This document shows, in pieces, positions 11,265 through 24,100 of a stretch of 64,000 nt of DNA. The stretch is taken from assembly GCA_002189035.1 (NCBI GenBank), contig NEEC01000013.1, positions 124,001-188,000 on the forward strand, given 5' to 3'. Under the pieces are notes generated by a model that was given only the letters and a program-made list of their open reading frames with translations, was not told where the DNA came from and made no database searches. Position numbers and translations under genes: made by a program. Each line of letters starts with the position of its first letter. The first letter of the stretch is position 1. This DNA is from Utricularia gibba. Taxonomy: Eukaryota > Streptophyta > Magnoliopsida > Lamiales > Lentibulariaceae.

Positions 11265-12499
11265 GCGACGTGATGGTGTCAGTTAGTTGGGTAAATATAG
11301 AGACACATTTGTAGCATATGCGCCAAAACTTCTCAATTCATTAAATTTTTTATTTAAAATCACATGATAACTTTTATTCAAGAATCATTGTCTGAAGTTT
11401 CCATGTTGAATTTGCATGAATTTATTGTGTACTGAAATGTAATTTTCTAGTGAGGCCTGGCCCGGCCCGGCCCGATGATGGTGGATATTGCATGAGTAGT
11501 TTCCTTGTGTGCCCATGGGCCATGCAGACAGACATGTCCCGTAGGGACAAAGCTACATGAAGTTGTCACTGGGCAGGACTGTGTTTTGGAATTATTGTCT
11601 TGTCCATTGCTGCCGTGCCGTGCCTTCCCGACCAACCACCCCCTCCAGCCATTCAATTGGAGTGTGCCCACGGGCCTCAACCAACCAATACCAATACCAA
11701 TACGGGAAATCAACCAAACAATATTTGTCCCTCTCTCTTACTCATTTATTTCTATAATATAATCATATTTAAATTGATATTTTATACTTTCACCACTTGA
11801 GTAATACAAGAAGCAAACCTCACTAAGAAGGGAGTGTGACTTCAATCACAAATTTTTGATGAACATCACATAAATAATCATCTGTATAATTTAAAAATAT
11901 GTGAGAGCAAGATATCTAAAAGAGCAACTGACATGCACTCAAAAGACCAAAAAAAAAAAAAAAAAAAAACTTGTGAAGTTAGTCGTGAGAAAGCACAAAC
12001 ATTATGGACTCAATTTATAGGAGGCAATATATCACAAAAACAATCTTCATCTCCCATGTTATAATTGATGGCATCAAACGAGGCCGAAGGACCATATTCC
12101 TACGAGCAATCTGAAGCAAATATCAAGTTTAACTAACGTGGATCAAGATAGAGGGGATGTATAATGTACTACTTTTGGATAGCAAACTTTGTAAGAATTG
12201 TTCATTAGTTGTTTTCCTCACATACCATCAACAACCCTACAAAAAACTAGTAAACACAACAACAAAAAAAGTAACATGACCCAAGATCATAATCTTATCA
12301 ACAAAAAATAATCAATTGCTTCAAGTTAGTAAGATGCAATCCAATTAGTCTCTTTTCTTTTTTATAGCAAAGTTAATTGAAGCAAATTACTTCAAGTTTC
12401 CAATGACTTGCACGGAATCCATAAATGTTATTGCCCATCCCATCATCACAAATAGAATTCTTGAAGCTAGGGACTTCAAGAATACCGAAACTCTTGTTT
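11265..12499. other. Intergenic, no gene seen
   Basis: Open frames at 11447-11800 are short and unrecognised, with a CCCGGCCCGGCCCG run at 11460. A pure A-tract of about 20 bases lies at 11949-11969. The phrase GATGGCATCAAACGAGGCCG at 12069 recurs in similar form at 17051. Confidence 0.4.
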
Positions 12500-13285
12500 T
12501 ACCGAAATATTTGATCTACTTCTAATTAAGATTGTTTACTATGAGTGTCACTACCTCTCCTTCCTGAATCTATCCTACTTTGTTAATGAACTAGTGTGAT
12601 TTATGGCTAACAAGATCAAAAGAATGATTTGTATACCATTCCCTCTTTTGGTCCTAAGTAACTCCTAAGTACTTAACTACTTATATTAAAGAAAAATAAA
12701 AGACTTTCATAACATAATGTAAACATCATTCGCGTTTAAGAGTTGGACAATCAAAAATAAACAACAACTAAAATAGAAACCATAAGTAGTTTGCATGGAA
12801 AACTGAATCTACTCCTCGCCATGAGTAATATTTCTGAAAAGAAAATCTTTAAGTGTAATTAAGTTCTTCTTCTTCGACCTCCTTGTTCTTCATGATTCTT
12901 CTATGATTTCCTACTAGATCTACTTGTTATAAGTTTGTGACATGTTGTTCAATGTTGTGGAAATATTTTTTTCTTAGTTCATCATGCCAAAAATCTTCTT
13001 TTTGATCTTCTTGGGATTTAGTGCTTCTCTTTCTTTTCTTGTGTTCGTTTTTCATGCAGCCTACACTATATACTTTTCAGCTCATTGAGATTTATATTGC
13101 TGAAATATGTTGCATGTTCAAGAAAAATATTAGAACTAAGATTAAGACTAAATCTAATTAAAAATAAAAAAACACAAATAGTAGTGCTAGTAAAAAAAAT
13201 GCAAAAATACATAATAAAATCTGAGTTTTATAACAAAATATTAATCACTTTTTCATCTTTAAACATTCAATAATATGTGTTATCA
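12500..13285 (-). mobile_element. Family 1 TG...CA element, partial copy
   Basis: The plus-strand right end TGTGTTATCA (to 13285) is the element's 5' tip. The minus-strand sequence that follows matches the older copy ending at 53759 closely (GATTAATATTTTGTTATAAA, then TATTTTTGCATTTTTTTT). At 12510, TTGATCTACTTCTAATTAAG matches the same family at 51560. The other terminus could not be found, so the left limit is approximate. Confidence 0.6.
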
Positions 13286-14099
13286 TGGACTCCCTGCAAG
13301 TAGTTGAAAATTTAAATTTATTTGTATAAACTAATTTGCTATAAAAAAGGAAAAGAGCAATTAAATTAACTTAACTTACCCTATCTTCCTATGTTGTAGT
13401 TTAATAAATAATTTAGTTTATGTGTATTTACACTTTCATATAAAGAGATATAGAAACCTCTCATATTACTTCTTTTTTGATGATCAACAAGATAATAAGA
13501 ATAGTCATCAATTGTCCTTAAAATTGAATTATCCACGATAACATATATTTTATTAGTATTTTTAATTTATAAAATTAGGATGTTTAATGGTTAAATTAAC
13601 TATTTTAATTGTAATTTTTATTATTTTAATAATTATAGTATTATTTATATTTCTATGCATAATATAGATTAAATTATCAATTTAGTCTATATTATGATTT
13701 CTAATGTTTTTCTGAGTATTATTAGTAGTATTATGAATCAAATTTAATTAGTTCGTAAGTATAAGTCAATGGACACAAAAAATAATGAGGGGACATGATT
13801 GATATTTAGCTGCCCTAATAAGTGATTTTGTGTCACTTATATTTATGGTTTTTAGAATTCTCTTAAATGAGTTTTTTATTTTTTTTATTCCACTTTCTTT
13901 ATGTTTTTAGAAGAATTTTATATCTTTCATACCACTTTGATCTTTTTGGAGGTAAAGTGCGTTTTGTGATTTTTTAGGACGAATTTGGAATAATTTGAAG
14001 GATTTTCGAGCTACTTTGATGGAAGCTAAGATTTGGTCTATCCGGAGATGAAGACTCGGTCAAAGATTCTCGGATAAGATAAGATTCGTATCTTATCTT
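13286..14099. other. No gene seen
   Basis: Very AT-rich. The last part (about 13800-14050) may belong to the repeat beginning at 14100, but it has no counterpart in the second copy at 57802. Confidence 0.35.
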
Positions 14100-14986
14100 G
14101 GAAAACTTGGATCTCATCCTAGAAGATTTGTATCAAATCTTAGAAGATTCGGATAGAAGATTTGATGTGAGCCCATCAAGGAAGCCCGACAAATCCCCAC
14201 CATTATATAAAGATCCAAACGCGAAGACGTAAAGGAAGGAGTCGAAGTGGTGGATGACCAGAGAGTCAATCTAGGGTTTAGAGTCGAGTCTAGCATGTTT
14301 TGGATTCCTTTCCTTTCGTTTTTCATCAACTTTTGTTGTTTAGAGTCAAGCATGCGCGTGTGAGCGCTTGCGGCTGAGGATCTACTGTGAAGCCTTGCTT
14401 GCGTAAGTTCTACGCGAGTGATTGTCTTACTATGTTTTTCAGCATTTAATTTGAGGTCTGATTCTGTTTTTCGCAACGTTTTCTTTACCAACGTGATCTT
14501 TAGTACCATATAACCCTAAGGGAGTGTGGGAGAATCAAAGATTGGCCTCAATTGGACATCGTTGGTAAGTCACATTCTGTCTAATATGCCTGCGAGGTGT
14601 GAGGTGTAGAGGTTAGATTTGAGTGTGAGGAAAACATGGGTTATCACAAGAGGTGAAATGGCTCTGGTGGAATGGTTGATTCCATAATCCAACAAAACAA
14701 GGACGGTGCTATAACGGTCATCGAGTAGCACTACTTTAGCATAACACCCCCAAAGCTTGCGTAAGCAGGTAAGTTTTCAAGGTTTGCACACACGCAAGGG
14801 CGAGTTTCAAGTAAGGTGGATCTTATATCCAAGGCCACTTTTCTTATTACCTTCAAAAATCAATCTTTCTTTTGTTTCCAATCTTTTTAACTCTTTGTTT
14901 TGAAAAGAATATTCCAATAACAATTCCCTATGGATACGATCTTATTTTATTACTTCGACGGTTTCTGTGCACTTGCAGAATTACCA
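14100..14986 (+). mobile_element. Family 2 repeat, copy A
   Basis: About 890 bp that match 57802-58640 in inverted orientation along the whole length. Shared blocks include GTTATCACAA, AATGGCTCTGGTG, CGAGTAGCACTA, TTTTCAAGGTTT and the end CTTGCAGAATTA. The terminus TTACCA here corresponds to TGATAATTCTGC at the start of copy B, so a TG...CA LTR-like end is likely. The 131-codon minus-strand frame inside (14114-14509) has a shorter parallel frame in copy B, but it shows no known domain and I do not call it a gene. Confidence 0.7.
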
Positions 14987-15159
14987 TCATGCCCGTAGTC
15001 TACAGGTTCATGTAAGAGACAGTAAGAGTGTCAAGAACAATATTTACATTGGAAAAGGAGAGAAGGAGATATTTTATAGGAGATAAAATCACGAAAGAGG
15101 GAAGAAAAAAACCAGATTCCAACAAAAGGAGGTAAGATATGATTGAAAAGGAAATTTGA

Positions 15160-15980
15160 ATTTAGAGTTTTTCCAGCATTGAACCCAATTCCTTGCTACT
15201 GTTTCTACCTAGAAACGGTAGCTATGAAGAATGCAAAACTAAATTTGGCTTTATTTGTATTTTGGAAATGCTTTATGTTTATTATTCTACATTTGAATTT
15301 GTGATCATAAATATATTTCTATTTTTAATTTATGAAGAAATGATTCTAATATTCATCATGAATAACTAGATTTTATGAATGCTTTAAGGTATATAAGAGT
15401 GATGTGGTTTAGAATTTGCTAGATAATCTATAATTACATACATTATTTACTCATTCATAGCATTCCTTGAATAGACCAGCTCACACACTTAATTCAAAGG
15501 TAGACCAATAAATTAAAATTGAGATAGTAGGTGGTAATCTTGATTATAACCAGTAGAATTAGATAGATCTAATTCTATATCTTTTATACATAAGTAGACT
15601 TAAGTGTGAATTGGGTAACGATATTAGAGATTGTCTTAATCGAAAATATAATGAATAACCTTAATAGATTTAGATTATTTGGATTGTAAATATAATAATA
15701 TTATATATTAGTTTAGGAACTTGAATACTACATTAGAGATCTAATTTTAGTTACTAAATTTACATACCATTGTTAGTCATATTTTGAATCAAGAGTATAA
15801 TTTTTTCTAAATTTTACATCTCAATAAAAATATATTGCAAATACCTGTTCCTTATGATTGATTCTAAAATCCACTATATAATTTGTATTAAATTTGTATT
15901 TTGTGAAAATTAGATAATATAAATTGATTTGATACAAAATTTGTTTTCTTTTACAATGATACTAAAATTTCCATTTATCA
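15160..15980 (+). mobile_element. Family 1 element, 3' part
   Basis: Ends CATTTATCA at 15980 like the copies at 34034 and 49656. It carries the family landmarks in order: a GGTAGACCAA block, AACCAGTAGAATTAGATAG followed by a CTAATTCTATA block, TTGTATTTTGTG, then AAATTGATTTGATAC. The 5' end is not recognisable, possibly because Family 2 copy A lies just upstream. Confidence 0.6.
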
Positions 15981-17709
15981 ATGCACATATGTTTGAATAT
16001 TGACAATAACTAAATTATATATATATATATATTTCATTAATATTCTTCCATTAATGAAATGTGTTAATTATAACCAAATCACTATTAATTTCAAATTAGA
16101 AGGTAAGAGATGATATTCTTTTTTTTACCCCACATCAAAATTCATAAACAATGACTAGATACTCATGAATATTTACTAGGAGATGTAGAAAACTTAAAAT
16201 TTGTATGCATAGAGATATTTACTGATAGTTTATATTCAAGATTAGATTGTAACTTCATCTAACACTATAAAAAAAATTATTTATTCATGAATGATCACAA
16301 AAAAACTAGAAAAAAGTTGAAAAAATTAAGTTTTCTTCTTTCCATGTCGAGATGGAGAGGAAGAATCCAAAGGAAGCAAGTTTCACAAGTGCTAGTATGA
16401 AATGTCCCCTTACAAAAAAATTTTCTATCCATATTTTAATCATCCAATCGATTTAGGTATGCAATTCAAGTCAATTATCTCATCATTATTCTTTTTAGTT
16501 GCACAAATACATTTACTATTTCCAGTCACAAGTCATGTTAGAATCTACCCACCAAAACTTTCACCTCTTTGGTCCTTTTCGTAGATATCATGCCTTTGGC
16601 TAATTTTTTTTTTTTTTTTTACCCATTAAGTTGTTGCCTCTCTTGATTTGGTTATAAACATACAAATCTACATAATAAAAAAAAGAAAAAAATATGCATA
16701 CAAAAGGCACACACACAAAAATACACACAACATGAAAAAAAAAATTGAGATAAACTCAATATGGAATTTTGAATGAGATACTCAGTCCAAGAAATACAAA
16801 TAGCTAACCTTGAGATAGAATATAGAATATGAAAATAATGCCCATAGGTGGTTATTCAATAGCAAATGCATGGTGTCACAATGGGTCAGTCTACCTTGAT
16901 TAAAAAGATTATGGATGTTCTTCTAATATTTTGAGCCAAAAACTTCCTTCTTTAGAGTGTAGCGTTGACTACCAAAAATTGATTAATTCTAAATTGTCCA
17001 ATGCAGCTCCCTTTTGTCTTGATCCGAATTAGCTAAAACAATTCCGATAGATGGCCTCAAACGAGGCCAAAGAGACTATCCAAGATCTGAAGCACCCATG
17101 TAAGAAGAAATTGAGAGATCCTCCTCCATTCTTGAAACCTAGAGCTATTTCAACACCAAACCCTAACCCTAATGGTTGTACAGACCCTTAATGGGCCGAG
17201 AGTTCGTTCATGGCCCAGAATAGGATCTGGGCCTACTTCCCAGTGGACTTGGACCCCCTAAGACCCGAAATGGAATAATGTCCCATGCCCAACTATTCTC
17301 AACCGTATTCATTAATATTCAAAATTAGAAATATTAATAAGTTGAGGAAGTCAAGTCAAGGTCAAATTGCCAATCATGTCTCTCGAAAAGAAATAATAAT
17401 ATTTTGCGGGCATTATTACATAAAAATAACTATTTGAGACGACTACCAAAAATTAGACGGGAGGGAAAGAAAATCCAGAATTACAGCCGACGCGAACACC
17501 AAGGAATGGATGCTTTTCCTGGTTTGTCGCCGAGCACCCCATCGCTTTTTGTTGGTTGCTGTTTTCCCTTTCCCTTCATTCTGTATGTTTGCGTTTGTTT
17601 GTTTGTTGTTTTCGTTTTCTTCTGGGGAGCACTGAAAAGTTTCTGATCCTTCGCCATAGCCATAGCGGGGGATGTTTAGTGGAATCTCATTGCCGCGTTG
17701 AGTGTTAGG
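15981..17709. other. RopGEF upstream region; simple repeats only
   Basis: Contains a TA run just after 16013, T- and A-tracts near 16610 and 16680, and a CA-rich patch at 16710. GGCCTCAAACGAGGCC at 17053-17068 is a perfect 6-bp-stem hairpin. AAACCCTAACCCTAA at about 17158 contains two overlapping plant telo-box motifs about 540 bp before the RopGEF start codon. The 80- and 103-codon open frames at 17404-17754 match nothing and overlap exon 1. Confidence 0.4.
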
Positions 17710-19962
17710 ATGGGTAAAGAGGAGTCGGCCATGCAGAAATCGAGGTCCTTTCACTTCCGCAAGATGTTTGATTTAAGTTCCAACAGGCAGACGAGTAACT
17801 TAGTTCAGGAGATGGGGAATGGGAGAGAAGCCGTTGATGAAATCTTGAGGAATGAGGGATCTGCATTGTTGATGGCTCACCAGATAGGTTCTCTTTTGGA
17901 TAATATCAGTGCAGAGGCGCCATCAGTGACCCCCAAGAAGGATAAGCCTGTTAGGGGTACCTTAACTGTTGTTGTTGTTTCCGTTAATGGTCTCTGAGAA
18001 TTAATGAACCGTTCGTTAGTCCTGATTTTATGTTTTTCTTGTTCCATCGTATGGTTTAGATGTGGATTTGATGAAGGAGAAATTTGCTAAGCTGCTTCTG
18101 GGAGAGGACATGTCTGGTGGTGGAAAGGGTGTTTCTTCTGCTCTGGCCCTGTCTAATGCTATAACAAATCTTGCGGGTAAGCTCTTTGTTTATTCGATGT
18201 TTCTTTCTTTTTTTTTTTTCAAAGCAAGAAGTTCTCAAGATTACACACGATTCGGGTAACGGGAGAAGTTTCTTGTGCGCTTTGCTGCTATCCTATGTTT
18301 GGTAATCATTGCATTGCAGCTTCTGTTTTCGGAGAACAGGAGAAGTTAGAGCCGATGTCAGCGGACAGGAAGGCTAGGTGGAAAAAGGAAACTGACTGGC
18401 TTTTATCAGTTACAGATTACATTGTGGAACTTGTTCCTTCTAGGCAGAAAGCAAAAGATGGATCAACTATGGAGGTAATATCAGATTGGGAGAAATTCTA
18501 CAGCATTTTTGACTGCGATACTTGCATGATGATGGTGGCATTCAAGTCCTTTTTTGTCTCATAGATTATGGTAACACAACAACGCAGAGACTTGCTGATC
18601 AATATCCCGGCATTACGAAAGCTCGATGTGATGCTTCTTGTATGAATGGCTACCTTCCATCTCTGTGTTGCTTTTCATGAATTACAGCTTTACTGCTTCA
18701 GCTTACTTGATGATAATTGGTAGGGTACCCTGGATAACTTCAGCAACGAGCAAGAATTTAAATATGTATCAAAACACGCGGATGATTCTGAAAAGGGAAT
18801 CCAAAGGAATGACAAATGGTGGTTACCTACTGTCAAGGTTCCTCAAAATGGCCTATCGGAAGAGTCAAGGCAGTTCCTGCAGAAGCAAAAAGAAGCAGTG
18901 AACCAAGTGCTGAAGGCCTCTATGGCAATAAATGCTCAAATACTTTCGGATATGGATATTCCTGATGACTACATTGAATCTCTTCCCAAGGTAGTAGGAG
19001 AACATCAAATATTCTGGGGGCCCTTTCTTCTGTTTCATAGTCCCTTTTTGTTTCACTTGTGCTGCCATTTTTGCAGAATGGTAGATCAAGCTTGGGAGAT
19101 TCAATATATAGAAGTATCACTGTTGACTCTTTCGATCCACTCCAATTCCTTTCGACTATGGACTTGTCAACAGAGCACAAAGTTGTTGATCTAAAGAACA
19201 GGATAGAAGCATCCATCGTAATATGGAAAAGAAAGATGAACCACAAGGATGGGAAATCTTCATGGAGTTCTGGGGTAAGCTTAGAGAAGAGAGAGCTTTT
19301 CGAGGAAAGAGCAGAGACAATTTTACTGCTGCTCAAACAACAATTCCCTGGGATCCCTCAGTCCTCACTTGAGATCAGCAAAATCCAGTTCAACAGAGTA
19401 TGACATTCAACAAGCAATACTAGATCCGTTTCTCGTGCACATACAAATTATCTTCAAGCATATTCTCCTTCCTTCTGTTCTGTAGGATGTGGGGTTGGCT
19501 GTCCTAGAGAGCTACTCCAGAGTGTTGGAAACATTGGCGAACACCGTGATGTCGCGTATTCAGGATGTTTTGTATGCAGATTCCCTGGCTCAGGATCCAT
19601 CCATAGCGATGCCCAACCGGTACCCGACTTCAGGCAACTTGACAGTCCCTGGAGAAGAGCCGGAAAAACTTAACTCATGTGCTAACACGCCGACTTCCAT
19701 GACATTGTCTGATTTCATGGGATGGAACTTGGAGCCGGCTGATACGGAAGCCAAGAGAAGTCAATCAGCTGCTCACTTGGAGTCAGAAGGTAACGCTGAA
19801 GATGAAAGATTCATTTCTAAACTTGCTAATATTAACATCAAGAAGTTGTCTTACCTGGACAAGATTGATTTGGGTGGAGACAAAAGCCCCGCAGTCGCCA
19901 TTAAAACGAGGAAGAAAAAGACGTTAACTGGAGTAGAAACAACAGAGGAAAGGACCCCATAA
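17710..19962 (+). CDS. ROPGEF: Rop guanine nucleotide exchange factor (PRONE domain RopGEF)
   Basis: Seven exons: 17710-17956, 18060-18176, 18320-18474, 18565-18639, 18724-18990, 19077-19397, 19486-19962; all introns GT-AG; 552 residues. The start is the first ATG ([18 protein letters not shown]). The catalytic PRONE domain runs from about residue 83 ([20 protein letters not shown]) to about 430 ([16 protein letters not shown]). It includes [64 protein letters not shown] and [20 protein letters not shown]. The N- and C-terminal tails are variable, as usual, and the C-terminal tail normally mediates autoinhibition and receptor-kinase contact. Known family role: plant-specific GEF that loads ROP/RAC GTPases with GTP at the plasma membrane downstream of receptor-like kinases (polar growth, hormone and immune signalling). 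Convergent with the TCX gene. Family certain; the member cannot be fixed. Confidence 0.96.
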
Positions 19963-21147
19963 GTTGTATAGATCGTGCTAACTGCTGATTGCTGAAAATG
20001 TACGCGTCGTTAATACTTGAGCATTCTTTGTGTCCGAGAGGAGTGTACTCAAATGTGTACCATCTCTCAGCAGTGGCATTGGCATTGGTGCAAAGAGAGG
20101 AGGTTTATGTGGGATTTCTGTGGTTGAAGATGAAAAGACACGACGAGAATGCATCAGCAGACTCCGTTCCTTAGTGGAACTCCAAATCTCATTTGTATGT
20201 CACACCTATGTTTTAAACTCGGTCGGTTCGAATATTCGATTACTGGTTTTCAGTATAAAATATTTTTAATCTCTAAATTTAATTTTTTAAAATTAAAAAA
20301 TGACATAAAAGTTAGGGGTATAAAAGTGTAGATATACTATCAGAATTTTTATATTTTTATACAAAATTTTACTTTATAAGGTATTTGGATTTGATCATTG
20401 TGTCACTGCAATCACAATTACAATTAATCTAAAATAATTACAATTTATTTTAGGTAATGAGTTTCATATTATGCAAAAAAATTTCATTGTATAACTTGTT
20501 GTTGATGTGATTTTTTTTATTGAATAGATAGAAGTTTTCAATATTTATAGTCACATTATTGAAAATATAATTATTATGTTATTAATATAATTCAGGTTTG
20601 ACCGATCAAACCTAAATTTTGAATCAACCCAATTTCATTCCGATCCGGTTTGAAATACCGATTTCAAAAGTGTTACACTAACAGGTTTTATGTTTTAGTT
20701 TTGAAAAATCATTATGTAGTCATCACATTACAATTTTACATGCCTCATATTCATTATGCATCCCTATTTTTTGTCGTTAGATATGAGATCTATGTTATGT
20801 TTACTCATTTCAATGAATTGTATTTTTCAAACTAAAATTAAATTGCATTCATAAATTTTTAACACAACCGTACTCAAAGTGAAGAGCAAAAACTAATGAA
20901 ATGAATCACGTAGTGTTTCTATAACGCTTTCAAGTAATTTACAGAAACTGCCTTAGCTTCTAAAATTAAACAAACAAACAAAAAGAAAGAATGTTACAGA
21001 GGACTTGAATCAACCGTCTGGAATCCTCATTCCTTGGATGCATTCTTGGGGCCTCGCCATTTTGATTTGGAATGCATCTTTTACTGCATTAACGCCTCAA
21101 GTTGCGAGGACTTCTCTGAGACACATTCGCTCAAATTCCAATTCTCT
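19963..21147. other. Intergenic region between convergent RopGEF and TCX genes
   Basis: Holds both 3' untranslated regions and the MITE-like element at 20211-20669. No other gene is seen. Confidence 0.5.
20211..20669. mobile_element. Possible MITE (459 bp)
   Basis: Starts TTTTAAACTCGGTCGG and ends ACCGATTTCAAAA, which as a reverse complement is TTTTGAAATCGGT. These make imperfect 13-bp terminal inverted repeats around an AT-rich, non-coding core. No clear target duplication was found, so the borders are provisional. Confidence 0.45.
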
Positions 21148-24100
21148 TCAGACGTGTTGATTCTCCAAGAATGATGGATTCCTGACAGCAACTGCAGAAG
21201 CTCCCAGAGAAATGGGAAGATTCACAAGGCCGTTGCTAATTGACTGTACATCTTTGGAGTTGGTTTTCAGTATCGAAGAGGTCGTCTCTTTTTCATTGGC
21301 TGATTCTGTTGGCAACAGAGCAGAGTATCTTGTTTCTGCATAAGGAACCCAGAGTTCAGTATCCGTTACCAAACTGTGACTTTTATTTCATCATCAAACA
21401 AAAGGAAGGTGAGAAATAGCAAGCCCAGGAATAAGGACCAAAATCAGAGATATCATGAAACAAAAGGATCGATGTAGCAACAAAGAAACATAAACACTTG
21501 CCTTTTATTTCTCCTAAGGTGATAAGCCTGTTAAGGCATTCTCGGAACTTTGTCAAAACAATTCTTTCTTGCTCGGCATATGACTTGGTTACAACACGCT
21601 CTCGTGGCAACTCATAAGACATATTATTCTCAACCTCTAACCTCTTAGGAGAAACAGTGAACATTGCATCTTTTTCATCACACATTAGAGCTGCAGTACT
21701 GGGAGAAACAGGTCTTCCCTTTGATAAATCAGCTCCATGTGAATAACATTTCTCAGGCCCAGCTTTTTCTGTCTGGTCATCAAATGAAGATGTATCATTG
21801 GGATTTTTGTCATGGGTTGGAAGCTCAGATGTCTGAAGTGTTGAGGCATACATTACTCTAAGGTCTTCTGCCTGTTTATCTACATCTCCTTCACCTGCAA
21901 TCATCAGATATCTCACTGTTAACAATCATAGATTATATAACCAAATCAGTGAATTGTCAGTGAGACGATTGGATAATTGGAGATGAGAAATCATGCAAAT
22001 CATCATGCTACGATAATGAAGCCAACCACTAGAATGAACTGTTGCCAACAGAGGCTTCATTGAGTGAAGCACGAATTTAAATTACCAGAAACAATACTGA
22101 AATAAAACCATAGATCAAATAGCTGACGCAATTTGAAAATGTTCTCATCCAAATACATAAACAAGAAGGTTCGTTTCTATTGTGTATATTCTATTGAAGC
22201 ACTAGATAGAAATAAATTTCCAACACAGCATTAACAGCAAGAAGATATGAATAAATCAAAACCACATAAAAAAAATACCTGCTAGCATCTTTGCTGTTTG
22301 TCCAGAATATACAACAAGCACTGAGCAAAGCTCCTTCAAATCCTGTGGCTGAATGATGTCGGCCAAGAGAGACCTATATGCAAACTTTGAAGGACCTCGG
22401 CCTGGTGGGCCACCAGGCCGGTCAGCAGGAGCTGAAGATGCTGAGGATGAGGGTATACAGGTCTTTTCATTGTGATTAGCCTAATGATTAAAAAACTGAA
22501 TTATGAGTTGATAAGGTGGTAAGCATTGAAGAGTAAGTACTTAAAAGGAGCTGTATTACATATCTGAACTCTGGTTGAAATTCAACCTCTAACGGAGAAG
22601 AGCACCTTCAAAGGCTTATTTTTATTTCAAATAGATTTACCTGATGGAATTGTCCAAACTTGCTTATAGGATCTTTTAATGTCGACCCAAATAAGAGATC
22701 CTGTCCGTTCCTTTTTTTGTTATATGGGGGAGAACCAAATCCAGATGACCCAATAGCACCGGTAATTGCAGCGTTTGCTGCCTGCTGGACAAATGCCATG
22801 TTAGCATGATCGCCATGGAAGAGAGCCTGCCTCTCTTCACTGCCTTCATAATTCTTGCAATCCATGCATTTACAATTTTCAGAACAAAGTATGTTTGCTT
22901 GGAAACATTCGCAGTACTTCTTAAGGCACCCAGATTTTTTGCAGTGGCAACCTTTATTGTGCTTTCCTGTGGCTAAACCTTCTTCATCCTGCATTACCGG
23001 ACATTATATCTTAATTTTCAATTCATAAACTCAAGGAAATGGACATTGGAAATTTATTAACGAATTTTAATGATCGACTCATCACAGGCAGTAGAAAAGG
23101 CTCTCCCTCATTGTAGTGTTCAGAAGGATGCAGTTTTCGTTTTTATTTTTCCACTTCATTCAAGAGACATATAAAGTAGCACCACCAAATATTTCTTTCT
23201 AGGTGAAATCGATTTGAGAACGAAAAAAATGCTTATCCATAGAACAAAAGAAAGATAAAATGCGAGCTTACTTCAGGTCTGTATCTAAACTTTTCACATT
23301 AGAAGTTGCCTTTGAAAACAAAAAAGTGAACTTGCAAATGAGGCATTTGAAGTTGTCATTACCCGGCTATCCCGCTCCATGTGGACTACTTGCGATTTTT
23401 GGTCTAAAAGCATTTGGATTACGTTCTAATGTAGCCCCAACAGCTTCACGTCTCGCAGCTTCGTTGTCAACATTGTTGTGGCAGTTCACACAGTTGCACC
23501 CATCACAATAGATTCCAGACGCAAAACATTCACAATACCTGAACAGCCGTAAGTTATTTGCAATAATCTTAATCATAAATAAAATTTTTAAGATGACAAA
23601 AGTCATCAGAATGCCAGCTAAGTAAGAGAAAACAAGATTTGGTGTTAGTTAATGGACACACAGAAAAAGGTATGATGCAGATATCTAGTGGTTGGAAGTT
23701 GTAAATCAGCAGCTTCAGAAAAGTTCTTTCACACTATAAGCGCTGACATGACATTCACTCAGTAGTATGATTCCAGAAAATCTACAGCGGCTCATCTTTG
23801 CTGCCACTATAACAGCCATTAAAACATATTTTGTATGACTCTTGCATTTAAGCATACAACCAAGCAAAAAATCACAACTCTTTCCCAAATACCCTGCGAA
23901 TCATTTACATGAATACCCACAATACGCAGATACTAAAAGGAAGGGCAAGTTGCTTACAGCTTCAGACACCGTGAATGTTTGCAATTACACTGTTTTTGCT
24001 TTTTCGGAGTACCATCTCTCACTTCATTTAAATGTTGTCTCACTCGTGACCTTGGTGATTCAGGGTTCCTGTTATGAAAAGGAAAAGGTAAATGAAGGTA

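Noticed and set aside
12005-13290. TGGAC at 12005 as the target duplication partner of the Family 1 copy ending at 13285
   Set aside because: The sequence after 12009 does not resemble the family terminus, so a five-base match found by searching is not convincing.
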